Shown: positions 27,310 through 35,819 of the stretch, one piece after another
How positions within the stretch are numbered: position 1 is the stretch's first letter
Layout of the letters: every line of letters starts with the position of its first letter
NCBI GenBank assembly: GCA_026416815.1
Contig: JAOAEJ010000023.1
Span: 124,001-188,000, forward strand
Length of the DNA stretch: 64,000 nt
Source: Clostridia bacterium
Lineage (GTDB): Bacteria; Bacillota; Clostridia; Acetivibrionales; DSM-2933
Direction of reading: 5' to 3'
Made by a program: the position numbers and the translations under genes
Notes under the pieces: generated by a model
Told to the model about the DNA's origin: nothing
The model's input: only the letters and a program-made list of their open reading frames with translations
The model's database searches: none

Positions 27310-27352
27310 AAAAAGATACTGCAGAGATTTTGCTCTCCACAGTATCTTTTTT
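27310..27352 (+). terminator. Intrinsic terminator after the vanZ-like gene
   Basis: AAAGATACTG/CAGTATCTTT outer stem and GAGA/TCTC inner stem, followed by T residues. Confidence 0.85.
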
Positions 27353-27680
27353 AACATACAGCCCTTTTGCACTCCAATGACCATGAAATTCATAGGTGGA
27401 TGACACCACCTAATGGTTTGAAGCCTATAAACGACTCTCAAGTGGAAGCAATGTACAAATGCAGGTAATAAAATTAACCTTGAAAATATGGATAAAAAAC
27501 TATATAATAAACTGGAATTTCGCTTAAATAACTAAAAGTTTCAATGCAACTCGTAATCGGATAGACATTTGTTACAAATTGTTCATAATTTATTAAAATG
27601 TATTCTTCATAATTAAAATAGTATTCTCATGTTTCCAATAAATCAATATATACTCAACAACACAAGCAGGGGGGAATAAA
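27353..27680. other. Gap before the ABC operon
   Basis: It contains one short hairpin AGGTGG/CCACCT (27394-27411) and otherwise AT-rich sequence with several possible -10-like TATAAT/TAAAAT strings. No gene, repeat match or riboswitch that I can support. Confidence 0.4.
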
Positions 27681-28634
27681 ATGATTGAAATTCAAAATTT
27701 GACCAAAAGTTACGGTCAAATAAAAGCGGTGAATGACATCAGCTTCACGGTGGAAAAGGGCGAAATACTTGGATTTCTAGGTCCGAATGGTGCAGGGAAG
27801 TCAACCACCATGAATATTATAACCGGCTTTATACCTTCAACTGAAGGAACTGTAAAGGTTTGCGGTTATGATATAATGGAAAACCCAAAGGAAGTAAAAA
27901 GACGTATAGGCTATTTGCCTGAGCAGCCACCCCTTTATGTGGATATGACTGTACAGGAATATCTGGATTTTGCAAGTGAATTGAAAATGGTTGATAAGAA
28001 ACAAAAAAAGAGCCAAATGGCAGATATTTTGGAGCTTGTCAAGCTTGGTGATGTCAGGAACAGGCTTATCAAGAACCTTTCAAAGGGGTATAAGCAGAGG
28101 GTTGGTCTGGCACAAGCGCTCCTCGGAAATCCTGATGTTCTTATACTGGACGAGCCTACTGTAGGGCTTGACCCAAAACAGATAATAGAAATAAGAAAGC
28201 TCATAAAGGCGCTAGGAAAACAGCATACAATAATTCTTAGTTCCCACATACTTCCGGAAGTGAGTGCGGTATGTGAAAGAGTAGTTATCATAAACAAAGG
28301 GCAAATCGCAGCCATAGATACTCCTGAAAATCTTTCCAAGGGATTTGGATCGGATCGCAGGCTTGCAGTTACAGTTGCAGGGCCTAAGAGCTCCGTTACC
28401 GGTGCTATCAAAGAAATTAGCGGTGTAAGATATATAGAACCAAATATTGAAAAAGAAAAAGATGTTGTAAGCTATATAATAGAAGCGGAAAAGGATATAG
28501 ACGTAAGACGTCCTCTGTTCTTTGCTATGGCGAAGCTGGGATACCCTATACTTGAGCTCAAATCCTTAAACTTGTCGCTTGAGGATATATTCCTGCAGCT
28601 TACAACAACGGAAGAAAAGGAGGTCGGCCGATAG
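27681..28634 (+). CDS. ABC transporter ATP-binding protein (GldA-like)
   Basis: 317 aa. Walker A GPNGAGKST (34-42), a Q-loop around residue 80, signature LSKGYKQR (~132), Walker B VLILDEPT (~152-159) and switch His in ILSSHIL. The ~80-residue C-terminal extension, ending LSLEDIFLQLTT, is typical of ABC-2 exporters. GGGGG precedes the ATG. It is the first gene of a four-gene operon with permease, GldG-like and DUF4340 proteins; the substrate is unknown. Confidence 0.95.
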   Translation: MIEIQNLTKSYGQIKAVNDISFTVEKGEILGFLGPNGAGKSTTMNIITGFIPSTEGTVKVCGYDIMENPKEVKRRIGYLPEQPPLYVDMTVQEYLDFASELKMVDKKQKKSQMADILELVKLGDVRNRLIKNLSKGYKQRVGLAQALLGNPDVLILDEPTVGLDPKQIIEIRKLIKALGKQHTIILSSHILPEVSAVCERVVIINKGQIAAIDTPENLSKGFGSDRRLAVTVAGPKSSVTGAIKEISGVRYIEPNIEKEKDVVSYIIEAEKDIDVRRPLFFAMAKLGYPILELKSLNLSLEDIFLQLTTTEEKEVGR

Positions 28635-28635
28635 T

Positions 28636-29340
28636 ATGTTAGCAGTATTTAAGAGAGAAATAAAAGCTTACTTCTATTCACCTGTAGCATACGTTTTAAT
28701 AGGATTATTCATGTTAGTATCATCAATAATCTTTGTTTACAATTTGCGTTACCAAATCGGAGATTTTAACAATAATTTGGAAAGTGTAAAAATTACGTTC
28801 ATATTTATAATACCTATATTGACGATGAGATTGCTTGCAGAAGATAGAAAAAACGGTACCGAGGTTTTACTTGTCACGTCACCTTCAAGTTTGAGCGGAA
28901 TAGTAGTAGGTAAGTATCTGGCTGCATTATTTGTGTTTCTTGTAATGACAGCGTTGACGTTTATATATCCGGCTGTGCTGGCAATCTTCGGAGCACCTAT
29001 TACAGCAAAGCTTATAGGGGCTTATGTAGGGTTTATACTTCTTGGTGCAGCGCTTGTATCCATAGGAATTTTTGCTTCCTCGTTGACTGAAAATCAGATT
29101 ATAGCAGCAGTTGTTAGCTTTATAAGCATTCTAGTCATGCTGTTCGTTGACTCTGTAGGTAGTATTATTGGTGGAAATGTCGCCAAAGTTATAACCTGGA
29201 TTTCGTTATTCTCAAGGCAGCAGGATTTTACAAACGGGATTTTGAATTTAAGTCCGATAGTATATTTCTTGAGTTTTACAGTAGTGTTTATATTCCTTAC
29301 AATCAGGGTAGTAGAAAAAAGACGCTGGAGTCAGGGGTGA
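28636..29340 (+). CDS. ABC-2 type permease (GldF-like)
   Basis: 234 aa, starting MLAVFKREIKAYFYSPVAYV, the usual N-terminus of this permease family, followed by six membrane segments. ATG 28636 is one nt after the upstream stop, with GGAGGT at 28619-28624; the frame open from 28579 overlaps the ATPase gene and is not the start. It forms the membrane channel partner of the preceding ATPase. The motif LLAEDRKNGTEVLL fits ABC-2 subfamily permeases. Confidence 0.93.
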   Translation: MLAVFKREIKAYFYSPVAYVLIGLFMLVSSIIFVYNLRYQIGDFNNNLESVKITFIFIIPILTMRLLAEDRKNGTEVLLVTSPSSLSGIVVGKYLAALFVFLVMTALTFIYPAVLAIFGAPITAKLIGAYVGFILLGAALVSIGIFASSLTENQIIAAVVSFISILVMLFVDSVGSIIGGNVAKVITWISLFSRQQDFTNGILNLSPIVYFLSFTVVFIFLTIRVVEKRRWSQG

Positions 29341-29347
29341 TTAAATA

Positions 29348-30889
29348 ATGGATAACATGATAAATGAAAACAATGTAAATGAGACTAACGTAAACGAAGC
29401 TAGTGTAAATGAGACTAGCATTAATGAGAACAGTCCAAAGGATAACGGAAAAGGTAAAAAGAATTTTATCAATAAGAAAAGCTTAAAATATGGTGCCAAC
29501 TCATTCATATTAATCGCTGTTGCGGTTGCTATCGCAGTGGTTGTAAATATGCTTGTAGGTTATGGAGACATAAAGTGGGATTTGACTCAAAATAAGATGT
29601 ACTCCATAGGTGATACAACAAAGGATATCCTTAAGGGATTAAATAAGGATGTTGAGATATACGGTTTGTTTGATGATACAAAGGCAGAGGGCAATGACGG
29701 CTTCAAGCAGGTAAAAGAGGTACTGAACCAGTATACAAAGGAATCGGGTAAGGTTAAGGTGAGCTTTATAGACCCTGACAAACAGCCTGGATTTGTAAAG
29801 GAAAAGATAGATCCAAACGGTCTGGTTAAAGACCTCAAAGCAGGTGATTTCGTAGTAAAATCAGGAAGCAAAATAAAGAAAGTAACCGGTACGGATATTT
29901 TCCAAACCCAATACTCGCAGACCGGACAGCCGGAGTCTAGCTATTTTATTGGTGAACAGAGCTTTACCGGCGCTATTAAGTATGTTACTTCCGAAAAAAC
30001 CCCTACGGTGTACTTTACTGAAGGGCACAAGGAAGGAACCCTTGACAGCGAATATACTGTTTTGAAAAAACAGCTAGAAATAAACAACTATGATGTAAAA
30101 AGTATAAACTTAATGCTTCAGGCTAAAGTTCCTGAAAACGCAGAAATATTAATGGTGCTTTCCCCTCAGGCAGACCTTGCAGTTAGTGAAAAGGATGTAA
30201 TAAAGGAATTCCTTAATAACGGCGGTAAGGTAGTATTTATGTTTGATTATATTGAGTTAAACCCTAAGTTTACTCAGGTTGAGGATATTTTAAAAGATTA
30301 CAACCTCTCATTGAATTATGATAAAGTGAGGGAGAATGATCAGAACAGACACTATCCAGGCAATCCTTATGCAATAGCAGTGGATGTAAAGAAAAACCAA
30401 ATTAATCCACTTGACAGTACCTTGCTTTTAGCTAATTCAAGAAGCATCAATGTGCTTAAAGACCAAAAGGAAGGCCTTACTGTTACTTCCTTGATGAAGA
30501 CAAGTGATAAGGCTGTGGGCGAGCAGGTAGATAAAGCTGCTGGAAGCGAAATACCAGGCCCTCTTGATCTGGCTGTTGCAGCAGAAAGCAATAAGGGGGG
30601 CAAAAACTCCAAAGTAATCGTTATGGGTAACGGCTTCTTCGTTAATGACTCTGCATATCAGGTATATGGTCCATACTATGAAAATGGAATGAGCTTCTTC
30701 CTAGGTTCATTAAATTGGATGATGGATAGCAAGGATAATGTAGTAATTCCTCCAAAAACTGTTGAGGCGCAGGTGATAGACATAACTGAGCAACAGTCTA
30801 ACATTACCTTGGCACTTACATTAGGATTGCTGCCTTTAACTATCCTTGGAGCAGGGATGTTTATCTGGATGAGGAGGAGGCATCTATGA
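29348..30889 (+). CDS. GldG-like ABC-system auxiliary protein
   Basis: 513 aa. The N-terminal ~38 residues are an Asn/Glu-rich repeat (NVNET, NVNEA, SVNET, SINEN), then comes a membrane anchor (~51-70). A large extracytoplasmic domain follows, with WDLTQNKMYSIGD (the family hallmark), VYFTEGHKEG, and a Rossmann-like region to ~470, and a C-terminal membrane helix ends in MRRRHL. GldG proteins accompany GldA/GldF; in gliding bacteria the set supports motility, but in clostridia its role is unknown. Its stop overlaps the next start (ATGA). Confidence 0.9.
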   Translation: MDNMINENNVNETNVNEASVNETSINENSPKDNGKGKKNFINKKSLKYGANSFILIAVAVAIAVVVNMLVGYGDIKWDLTQNKMYSIGDTTKDILKGLNKDVEIYGLFDDTKAEGNDGFKQVKEVLNQYTKESGKVKVSFIDPDKQPGFVKEKIDPNGLVKDLKAGDFVVKSGSKIKKVTGTDIFQTQYSQTGQPESSYFIGEQSFTGAIKYVTSEKTPTVYFTEGHKEGTLDSEYTVLKKQLEINNYDVKSINLMLQAKVPENAEILMVLSPQADLAVSEKDVIKEFLNNGGKVVFMFDYIELNPKFTQVEDILKDYNLSLNYDKVRENDQNRHYPGNPYAIAVDVKKNQINPLDSTLLLANSRSINVLKDQKEGLTVTSLMKTSDKAVGEQVDKAAGSEIPGPLDLAVAAESNKGGKNSKVIVMGNGFFVNDSAYQVYGPYYENGMSFFLGSLNWMMDSKDNVVIPPKTVEAQVIDITEQQSNITLALTLGLLPLTILGAGMFIWMRRRHL

Positions 30890-32256
30890 GATTATACAGG
30901 AATGCCATTATACTGATTGTAGTATTAGGGCTACTGATAGGTGCATTAGTAATAGTTAAAAACAAAAAAGGATCTGATGATACTTCAGCCGAGAGCAGTA
31001 CAGAGGAAATAAAAGTTGTTAAGTTGGAAAAGGATAAAATAACCGAAGTTACTCTTGAAAACCCTAATGGTAAATTTGTTTTTACAAAAAAGGATAAGGA
31101 CTTTATAGTATCAATCCCGGCGGATATAAAGGCTGATATTAGCAAGGCTGACCTTATAGTAACAAATATATCAAGTATAAATGCTTTAAAGCTTGTAGAA
31201 GAAAAAGCTTCAGATTTGAAGCAATACGGTTTTGATGGTGTAGCTTCAGCAACTATGAAGACATCCGATGGTAAGACAATAACCCTAGAGCTTGGAGCAA
31301 AGACGCTGTCCGGGGAAGGCTACTATCTAAAGGAAAAGGGAAGCAGCAAGGTTTATGTAATAGAGGCATATACCGCAGAAAAAATTCTTTCGAGTAAAAA
31401 CGACTTAAAAGATACAAAGGTATATTCCGGCAAGCCTGAAGATGTAAATACCTTTACCTTAGAGCGTAAGAACAGCATAGCATTTTCAGCAAAAAAATCC
31501 GGGGATTCCAAATGGGTAATGACACAGCCCTTTGAAGCAGATGCGGATATAGGTAAAATAGCTCCGCTGGTAGATGCTGTGACACAGCTCAATATTAATG
31601 ACTTCGTTGAGGATAAGGCTGCCGATTTGGTGAAGTATGGACTGGATAAACCTAATTACGCGATTGAAATGGGTACAGCAAGCGGTAAAGTCAGGATTTT
31701 GATTGGACTAGAGCTGGAAAAAGGCTCAACAGCCTTTGCAAAATTGGCAGACAGCAGTGACGTATTCACAATGGGTATAGCCGGCCTTGAATTCCTTGAT
31801 AAGCCTGCAAAAGATATATTACAGGTATTTACTCATATAATAGATATCAAGGATGTTAATAAAGTTGCTGTTACTATGGATGGAAAAACCGTTAACTGTG
31901 AAATAAAGGATGAGAGTAAAGAGAAATTTGTAGTAGACGGAAAAGAAGTACCTGAAAAGGATAAAACAGACGGTTCACCGTTCAGAAGGTACTACCAGGC
32001 ACTTGTAGGAGTAAGATTCAGTGATCTGGATACAGCGGCAAAACCATCAGGTAAACCGGAGATAACATTGGATTTTGATCTCAAAAAGGCTCCGGGAGCT
32101 GTAAAGATGGAGTTTATACCGAAGGATGACAAAAACTATTATGTAATGAAAAATGGAAAATACACAAACATGGTAGTTGAAAAGAAGATGTTTGACGAGC
32201 CTGGAGGTATAAGAGATTCTTACAAATTAATGATGGAAGCTATAAGCGGTAAGTAA
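30886..32256 (+). CDS. DUF4340-domain protein
   Basis: 456 aa. A membrane anchor (~8-24) is followed by a repeated beta-rich extracytoplasmic region; the segments ASDLKQYGFD (~108) and AADLVKYGLDKP (~247) are internally similar and typical of DUF4340, which commonly follows gldG. It overlaps the gldG-like gene by 4 nt, so translation is coupled. Function unknown; it presumably works with the ABC system at the outer membrane face. The operon ends in a very strong hairpin. Confidence 0.9.
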   Translation: MRLYRNAIILIVVLGLLIGALVIVKNKKGSDDTSAESSTEEIKVVKLEKDKITEVTLENPNGKFVFTKKDKDFIVSIPADIKADISKADLIVTNISSINALKLVEEKASDLKQYGFDGVASATMKTSDGKTITLELGAKTLSGEGYYLKEKGSSKVYVIEAYTAEKILSSKNDLKDTKVYSGKPEDVNTFTLERKNSIAFSAKKSGDSKWVMTQPFEADADIGKIAPLVDAVTQLNINDFVEDKAADLVKYGLDKPNYAIEMGTASGKVRILIGLELEKGSTAFAKLADSSDVFTMGIAGLEFLDKPAKDILQVFTHIIDIKDVNKVAVTMDGKTVNCEIKDESKEKFVVDGKEVPEKDKTDGSPFRRYYQALVGVRFSDLDTAAKPSGKPEITLDFDLKKAPGAVKMEFIPKDDKNYYVMKNGKYTNMVVEKKMFDEPGGIRDSYKLMMEAISGK

Positions 32257-32271
32257 TACACATTAATGCAG

Positions 32272-32323
32272 CAACTCCAACATAGAATTATTGTAGAATA
32301 ATTCTATGTTGGAGTTGTTTTTA
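32272..32323 (+). terminator. Intrinsic terminator that also carries the next gene's ribosome-binding site
   Basis: 21-bp perfect stem (CAACTCCAACATAGAATTAT, then T, with its complement) around a GTAG loop, followed by TTTTTATTT. GGAG at 32311-32314 in the 3' arm is the only Shine-Dalgarno-like sequence for the TTG start at 32325. Confidence 0.85.
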
Positions 32324-32324
32324 T

Positions 32325-33389
32325 TTGGTTGGTGAATTTAAAAATATATTAAAAGTAGCGTGCATTTACATGGCAACCATTATAGGGGCTGGCTTTGCTT
32401 CCGGACAGGAAATAGTCCAGTTTTTTTCATCTTACTATAAAGGAGGATTCTATGGCATAGTTTTGGCAGGAGTGCTGTTTTCTGTGATAGGATATATAGT
32501 TCTTGATAAGGTATATACAGAAAGGATAAGGAACTATGATGAATTCTTGTTTCCTACGGTAGGATACCCCTTTGGGAGAGTAATGGAAGTAATAGTCATG
32601 CTCTTTATGCTTTGTGTTTTCTGTATAATGCTTGCTGGCTTAGGAAACCTGCTAATGGATAAATTTGCTTTACCCTTTAAATACGGGGTATTATTAATGG
32701 CGTTTGTATGTATGGCTGCCATATTAAGTGATATTAAAGGCATAGTATCTCTAAGTACCGTTATATCTCCTGTTCTAATAATAGGTATCCTTGTAGTGGG
32801 ATTTTATATAATTATCACTAAAGATACATCGGTATTCAGCATTTCGGGCAGCATGAAGAAAATAACCGATAATTGGTTTTTTTCAGCTTTAATCTATGTA
32901 AGCTATAACAGTCTCATATCAACTGTTGTTATGTGCAGTCTCCTGCCATACCTCAAAACCAGAAAGGTTGGGATAGCTGGAGGTATACTTGGGGGATTGC
33001 TGCTGTGTTTTGCAGCCCTCATACTAAATGCCGCATTATTCATCTTTTATCCCGGTTTTTTGGGTAATGAGCTTCCGGTACTTAGCATCATAGAAAAACG
33101 CAGCAACATACTAAGTGAAGTTTACTCAATAATATTGTGGCTTGCAATGTTTGTATCTGCTGTAACATCGGGATACTGTTTTGTAGACAGGGCGAAGAAT
33201 AAGGTCCCGGTAAATATAAAGCTGTTGACAGTTATAACCTGCATAATGGCTATACCGTTGGCTGGCATGGGATTTTCAAACCTTATAGCTAGTGCATACC
33301 CGCTATTTGGTTATGCAGGATTGTTCATGATATTTGTTATAATAATTCAGTGGATGAGGACTCCTTTTTTAAAAAAGAGCAATAAATAG
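32325..33389 (+). CDS. YkvI-type polytopic membrane protein (COG3949-like)
   Basis: 354 aa with about ten hydrophobic segments. The N-terminal IGAGFASGQEIVQFF (~20-34) is the clear hallmark of the YkvI-like family, which is distantly related to amino-acid/sodium symporters; the substrate is unknown. The start is TTG 32325, because the conserved N-terminal helix EFKNILKVACIY begins right after it; the first ATG is at 32370, inside that helix. The upstream hairpin would hide the ribosome-binding site unless transcription or folding is altered. Confidence 0.85.
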   Translation: MVGEFKNILKVACIYMATIIGAGFASGQEIVQFFSSYYKGGFYGIVLAGVLFSVIGYIVLDKVYTERIRNYDEFLFPTVGYPFGRVMEVIVMLFMLCVFCIMLAGLGNLLMDKFALPFKYGVLLMAFVCMAAILSDIKGIVSLSTVISPVLIIGILVVGFYIIITKDTSVFSISGSMKKITDNWFFSALIYVSYNSLISTVVMCSLLPYLKTRKVGIAGGILGGLLLCFAALILNAALFIFYPGFLGNELPVLSIIEKRSNILSEVYSIILWLAMFVSAVTSGYCFVDRAKNKVPVNIKLLTVITCIMAIPLAGMGFSNLIASAYPLFGYAGLFMIFVIIIQWMRTPFLKKSNK

Positions 33390-33465
33390 GTGTATGTTTA
33401 GGGTACTTATGATAAAATTAATTTGGATTATTCATATACAAAGGATAAGGTTGAGGTGAGTAAAG

Positions 33466-34650
33466 GTGAGCCTACCTGAAGAAAACATAAATAGGCAGCA
33501 AGATAGAAAAAAGTCGAGTATAGCGGCATTTTTGCTGCTGCTGGTAGTAGTCGTGGGAGTAGCTGTCTTTGTTTATTTAAAGAGCCAAAATGTAGATTTA
33601 AAGAGTATCAGCCTGAAGGACTTAGACATCAACCTTCTGACAAAGGGGAAAACCAACAATACTGAGATAACTGAAATAAAATATGAAACAAAAGAGAATC
33701 AAGTATTTGGAGTATATAAAGACTATATTATCAAATGCAATAACGACAGCATTACATGGTTAGATAAGAAGGGTGAGCAATACTGGACTATTCAGGCTTC
33801 CTTCAGCAAGCCCATTATAAAAACTGCAGGGTCATATCTGCTTGTTGCAGATATGGGCGGCAAAGATATCTGCGTAATAAACGGTAAGGAAATAAGGTGG
33901 AACAAGAAAGTTGACAACAGTATAATTAATGTTGACATAAATGAGTCGGGATATACTGCGCTAGTGCAGGAAGGTAAGGGGTATAAGGCGGTAATATCGG
34001 TATTTAATCCACAGGGTATAGAGCGCTTTACCAGGACCATTGCGGAAAACTTTGTAATAAGTGCGAAGGTATTGGCTGCGGGAAAACAGATTTTAATCAA
34101 CAGGGTAGATACATCAGGGGTCAGTGCAAGCACTAATCTGGAGTTCAATGACCTGTCTAACGATAAACCTTTTGCTAACATACCCGTAGAAAATATGATT
34201 TTTCCTTCGGTGTGGTATTTCAAGGATGGAGGCTTGTTTATAGCAGGTGACTCTGTTGTTAAATATTATGATAGCAAAAGAAGCGAGCTGTGGAAGAAGG
34301 AGTTTTCAAATATTTATAGTTCCAATGTGGCTTTAGGCAAGTACGCAGTAGTAGCGGTGGAATCAGGAGAGCGAAAAGGTTTTCTGGGAGGAACAAAAAC
34401 AGATATCAAAGTATTCGATTCAGAAGGAGAAGAGTATTCAACCTATACTATAGAAGATGAGGTTACAAGTATAGAAGCATATGGTGATGTTATAGCGGCG
34501 AGTACCGGGAGAAGTGTTTACTTTATAAGCATTAAAGGAAAGTTGCTAAGTAAGCATAACACGAAAGCAGAGGTTACAGGAATATACTTCTTTGGGGAGG
34601 AGCAGGCTGTAATATTGACGAAAAACGGGATTTTAGTTGTTCCTGTATAA
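33466..34650 (+). CDS. DUF5711-like membrane-anchored beta-propeller protein
   Basis: 394 aa, GTG start with GAGGTGA upstream. A short basic head is followed by one membrane segment (~19-37, IAAFLLLLVVVVGVAVFVYL), and then ~340 residues of repeated WD/PQQ-like strands (ITWLDKKGEQYW, GKEIRWNKKV, ELWKKEFS, VYFISIKGKLLS), so an extracytoplasmic propeller is likely. DUF5711 is the best guess. The downstream neighbour is cvpA, and a family-1 hairpin element begins four nt after its stop. Confidence 0.75.
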   Translation: MSLPEENINRQQDRKKSSIAAFLLLLVVVVGVAVFVYLKSQNVDLKSISLKDLDINLLTKGKTNNTEITEIKYETKENQVFGVYKDYIIKCNNDSITWLDKKGEQYWTIQASFSKPIIKTAGSYLLVADMGGKDICVINGKEIRWNKKVDNSIINVDINESGYTALVQEGKGYKAVISVFNPQGIERFTRTIAENFVISAKVLAAGKQILINRVDTSGVSASTNLEFNDLSNDKPFANIPVENMIFPSVWYFKDGGLFIAGDSVVKYYDSKRSELWKKEFSNIYSSNVALGKYAVVAVESGERKGFLGGTKTDIKVFDSEGEEYSTYTIEDEVTSIEAYGDVIAASTGRSVYFISIKGKLLSKHNTKAEVTGIYFFGEEQAVILTKNGILVVPV

Positions 34651-34654
34651 TAAA

Positions 34655-34756
34655 GATAGTTTACTGTAAACTTAGTGATTTCCAGTTAGGCAATGAGCTG
34701 TGATAAGTGCGATTTGCCTAACTGGATAAAAATCACTTTTACAGTAAACTATCTAT
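34655..34756. repeat. Hairpin element family 1, copy c
   Basis: Almost identical to copy b at 10921 (a few substitutions near the loop and one extra A), with the same three nested stems. It occupies the whole gap between the DUF5711-like gene and the cvpA ribosome-binding site. Confidence 0.85.
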
Positions 34757-34802
34757 AATGAAACAGTTTTAAAATATATATAAAATACAAAGGAGGTCAA
34801 AA

Positions 34803-35528
34803 ATGAACTGGAGTGACTTATTAGTCATAGCAATTATAGGGGGCTTTGGTCTGTTGGGATTATCCAGGGGCTTTATCTACTCTTTATTCAGGCTGTTATC
34901 CTTTTTTGTAGCTGCCATTATTTCTGTGAAGTTTTACCCACTGGTAGCTGATATTCTGATGAAAACGGCACTGTATACAAATATTAAAGCCTCAATACTT
35001 AAGAATCTTTTGTTTCAGCAGCAATCCCAGACTCCTGCAATAGACGATCAAGCAAAACAAATAGCCGCAAGTAAAGCCGACGAATTTATAAGCGGGTTAC
35101 ATCTACCTGGATTTTTGAGTGATATGCTGGGCAAGGAAGTAGTAAAAAGCTTTCCAAACCCATCAAAACTGGTGGATATGTCCCAGATTATGAATGTGAT
35201 TAGTGAGCATTTAGCAAAGCTGGCTATAGATATTATCAGTGTAATAGTCCTGTACATAGTTGTGAGAATTGCACTTACATTCCTAAGAGTAGTATTGCAG
35301 GGGATTGCAAAGCTTCCGGTATTCAAACAGATGGACAAAATCGGTGGTTTGGCATTTGGTGCTGTAGAAGGCTTACTGACAATATATGTGGTATTTGCGG
35401 TACTGTTGGTGTTGCATGCAAACCCTCAATTCAGGGGTGCCTTTGAAGCTATAGACAATTCTCTGGTAGCAAAATTCTTTTATGAAAATAACCTGATAAT
35501 TGACTGGATGTTCCCAACAAAGGGATAG
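34803..35528 (+). CDS. CvpA-family membrane protein
   Basis: 241 aa, starting MNWSDLLVIAIIGGFGLLGLSRGF, which is typical for CvpA: four membrane segments (~5-22, 28-48, ~140-165, ~180-203) around a cytoplasmic or external loop with ADEFISGLHLPGFL. CvpA proteins are linked to colicin V production in E. coli and to envelope stress in others; the reaction is unknown. The ribosome-binding site is a perfect AAAGGAGGT, a candidate target for the anti-SD-like sRNAs at 4.1-4.4 kb. Confidence 0.85.
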   Translation: MNWSDLLVIAIIGGFGLLGLSRGFIYSLFRLLSFFVAAIISVKFYPLVADILMKTALYTNIKASILKNLLFQQQSQTPAIDDQAKQIAASKADEFISGLHLPGFLSDMLGKEVVKSFPNPSKLVDMSQIMNVISEHLAKLAIDIISVIVLYIVVRIALTFLRVVLQGIAKLPVFKQMDKIGGLAFGAVEGLLTIYVVFAVLLVLHANPQFRGAFEAIDNSLVAKFFYENNLIIDWMFPTKG

Positions 35529-35728
35529 GTAAGTGCTATAAAAATCATGGATATTGTACCATGTCACAATATGGATTTGCGTTGTGTAAACTTATAGAAC
35601 TGTTTATATTAAATGTAAATACTGAGTATGATAGTTGAACAATAAACATGTGGAAAAATTAATGAATTAAACTTTTTTATTAAAACACTAGACATTTGGA
35701 CTATAAAGATAGTAAAATTAATTAAAAA

Positions 35729-35750
35729 ATAGCCGGGGTAACCCGGCTAT
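35729..35750 (-). terminator. Hairpin with T tract on the minus strand, upstream of ilvD
   Basis: ATAGCCGGG/CCCGGCTAT stem. On the minus strand it is followed by six T residues; on the plus strand the tail is TGTCG. No minus-strand gene lies to its right, so as a terminator it could only stop an antisense transcript coming from ilvD. The remainder of 35529-35819 shows no T-box or leader peptide. Confidence 0.55.
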
Positions 35751-35819
35751 TGTCGTACAATTTTGTTGTAAGCCTAGACGATTAAAGCTTTATATAGAAT
35801 AGAAAGTGGGGAGAAAATC

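Noticed and set aside
35529..35819. T-box or leader-peptide attenuator before ilvD
   Set aside because: No T-box motif and no run of branched-chain codons in a short frame; only a minus-facing hairpin.
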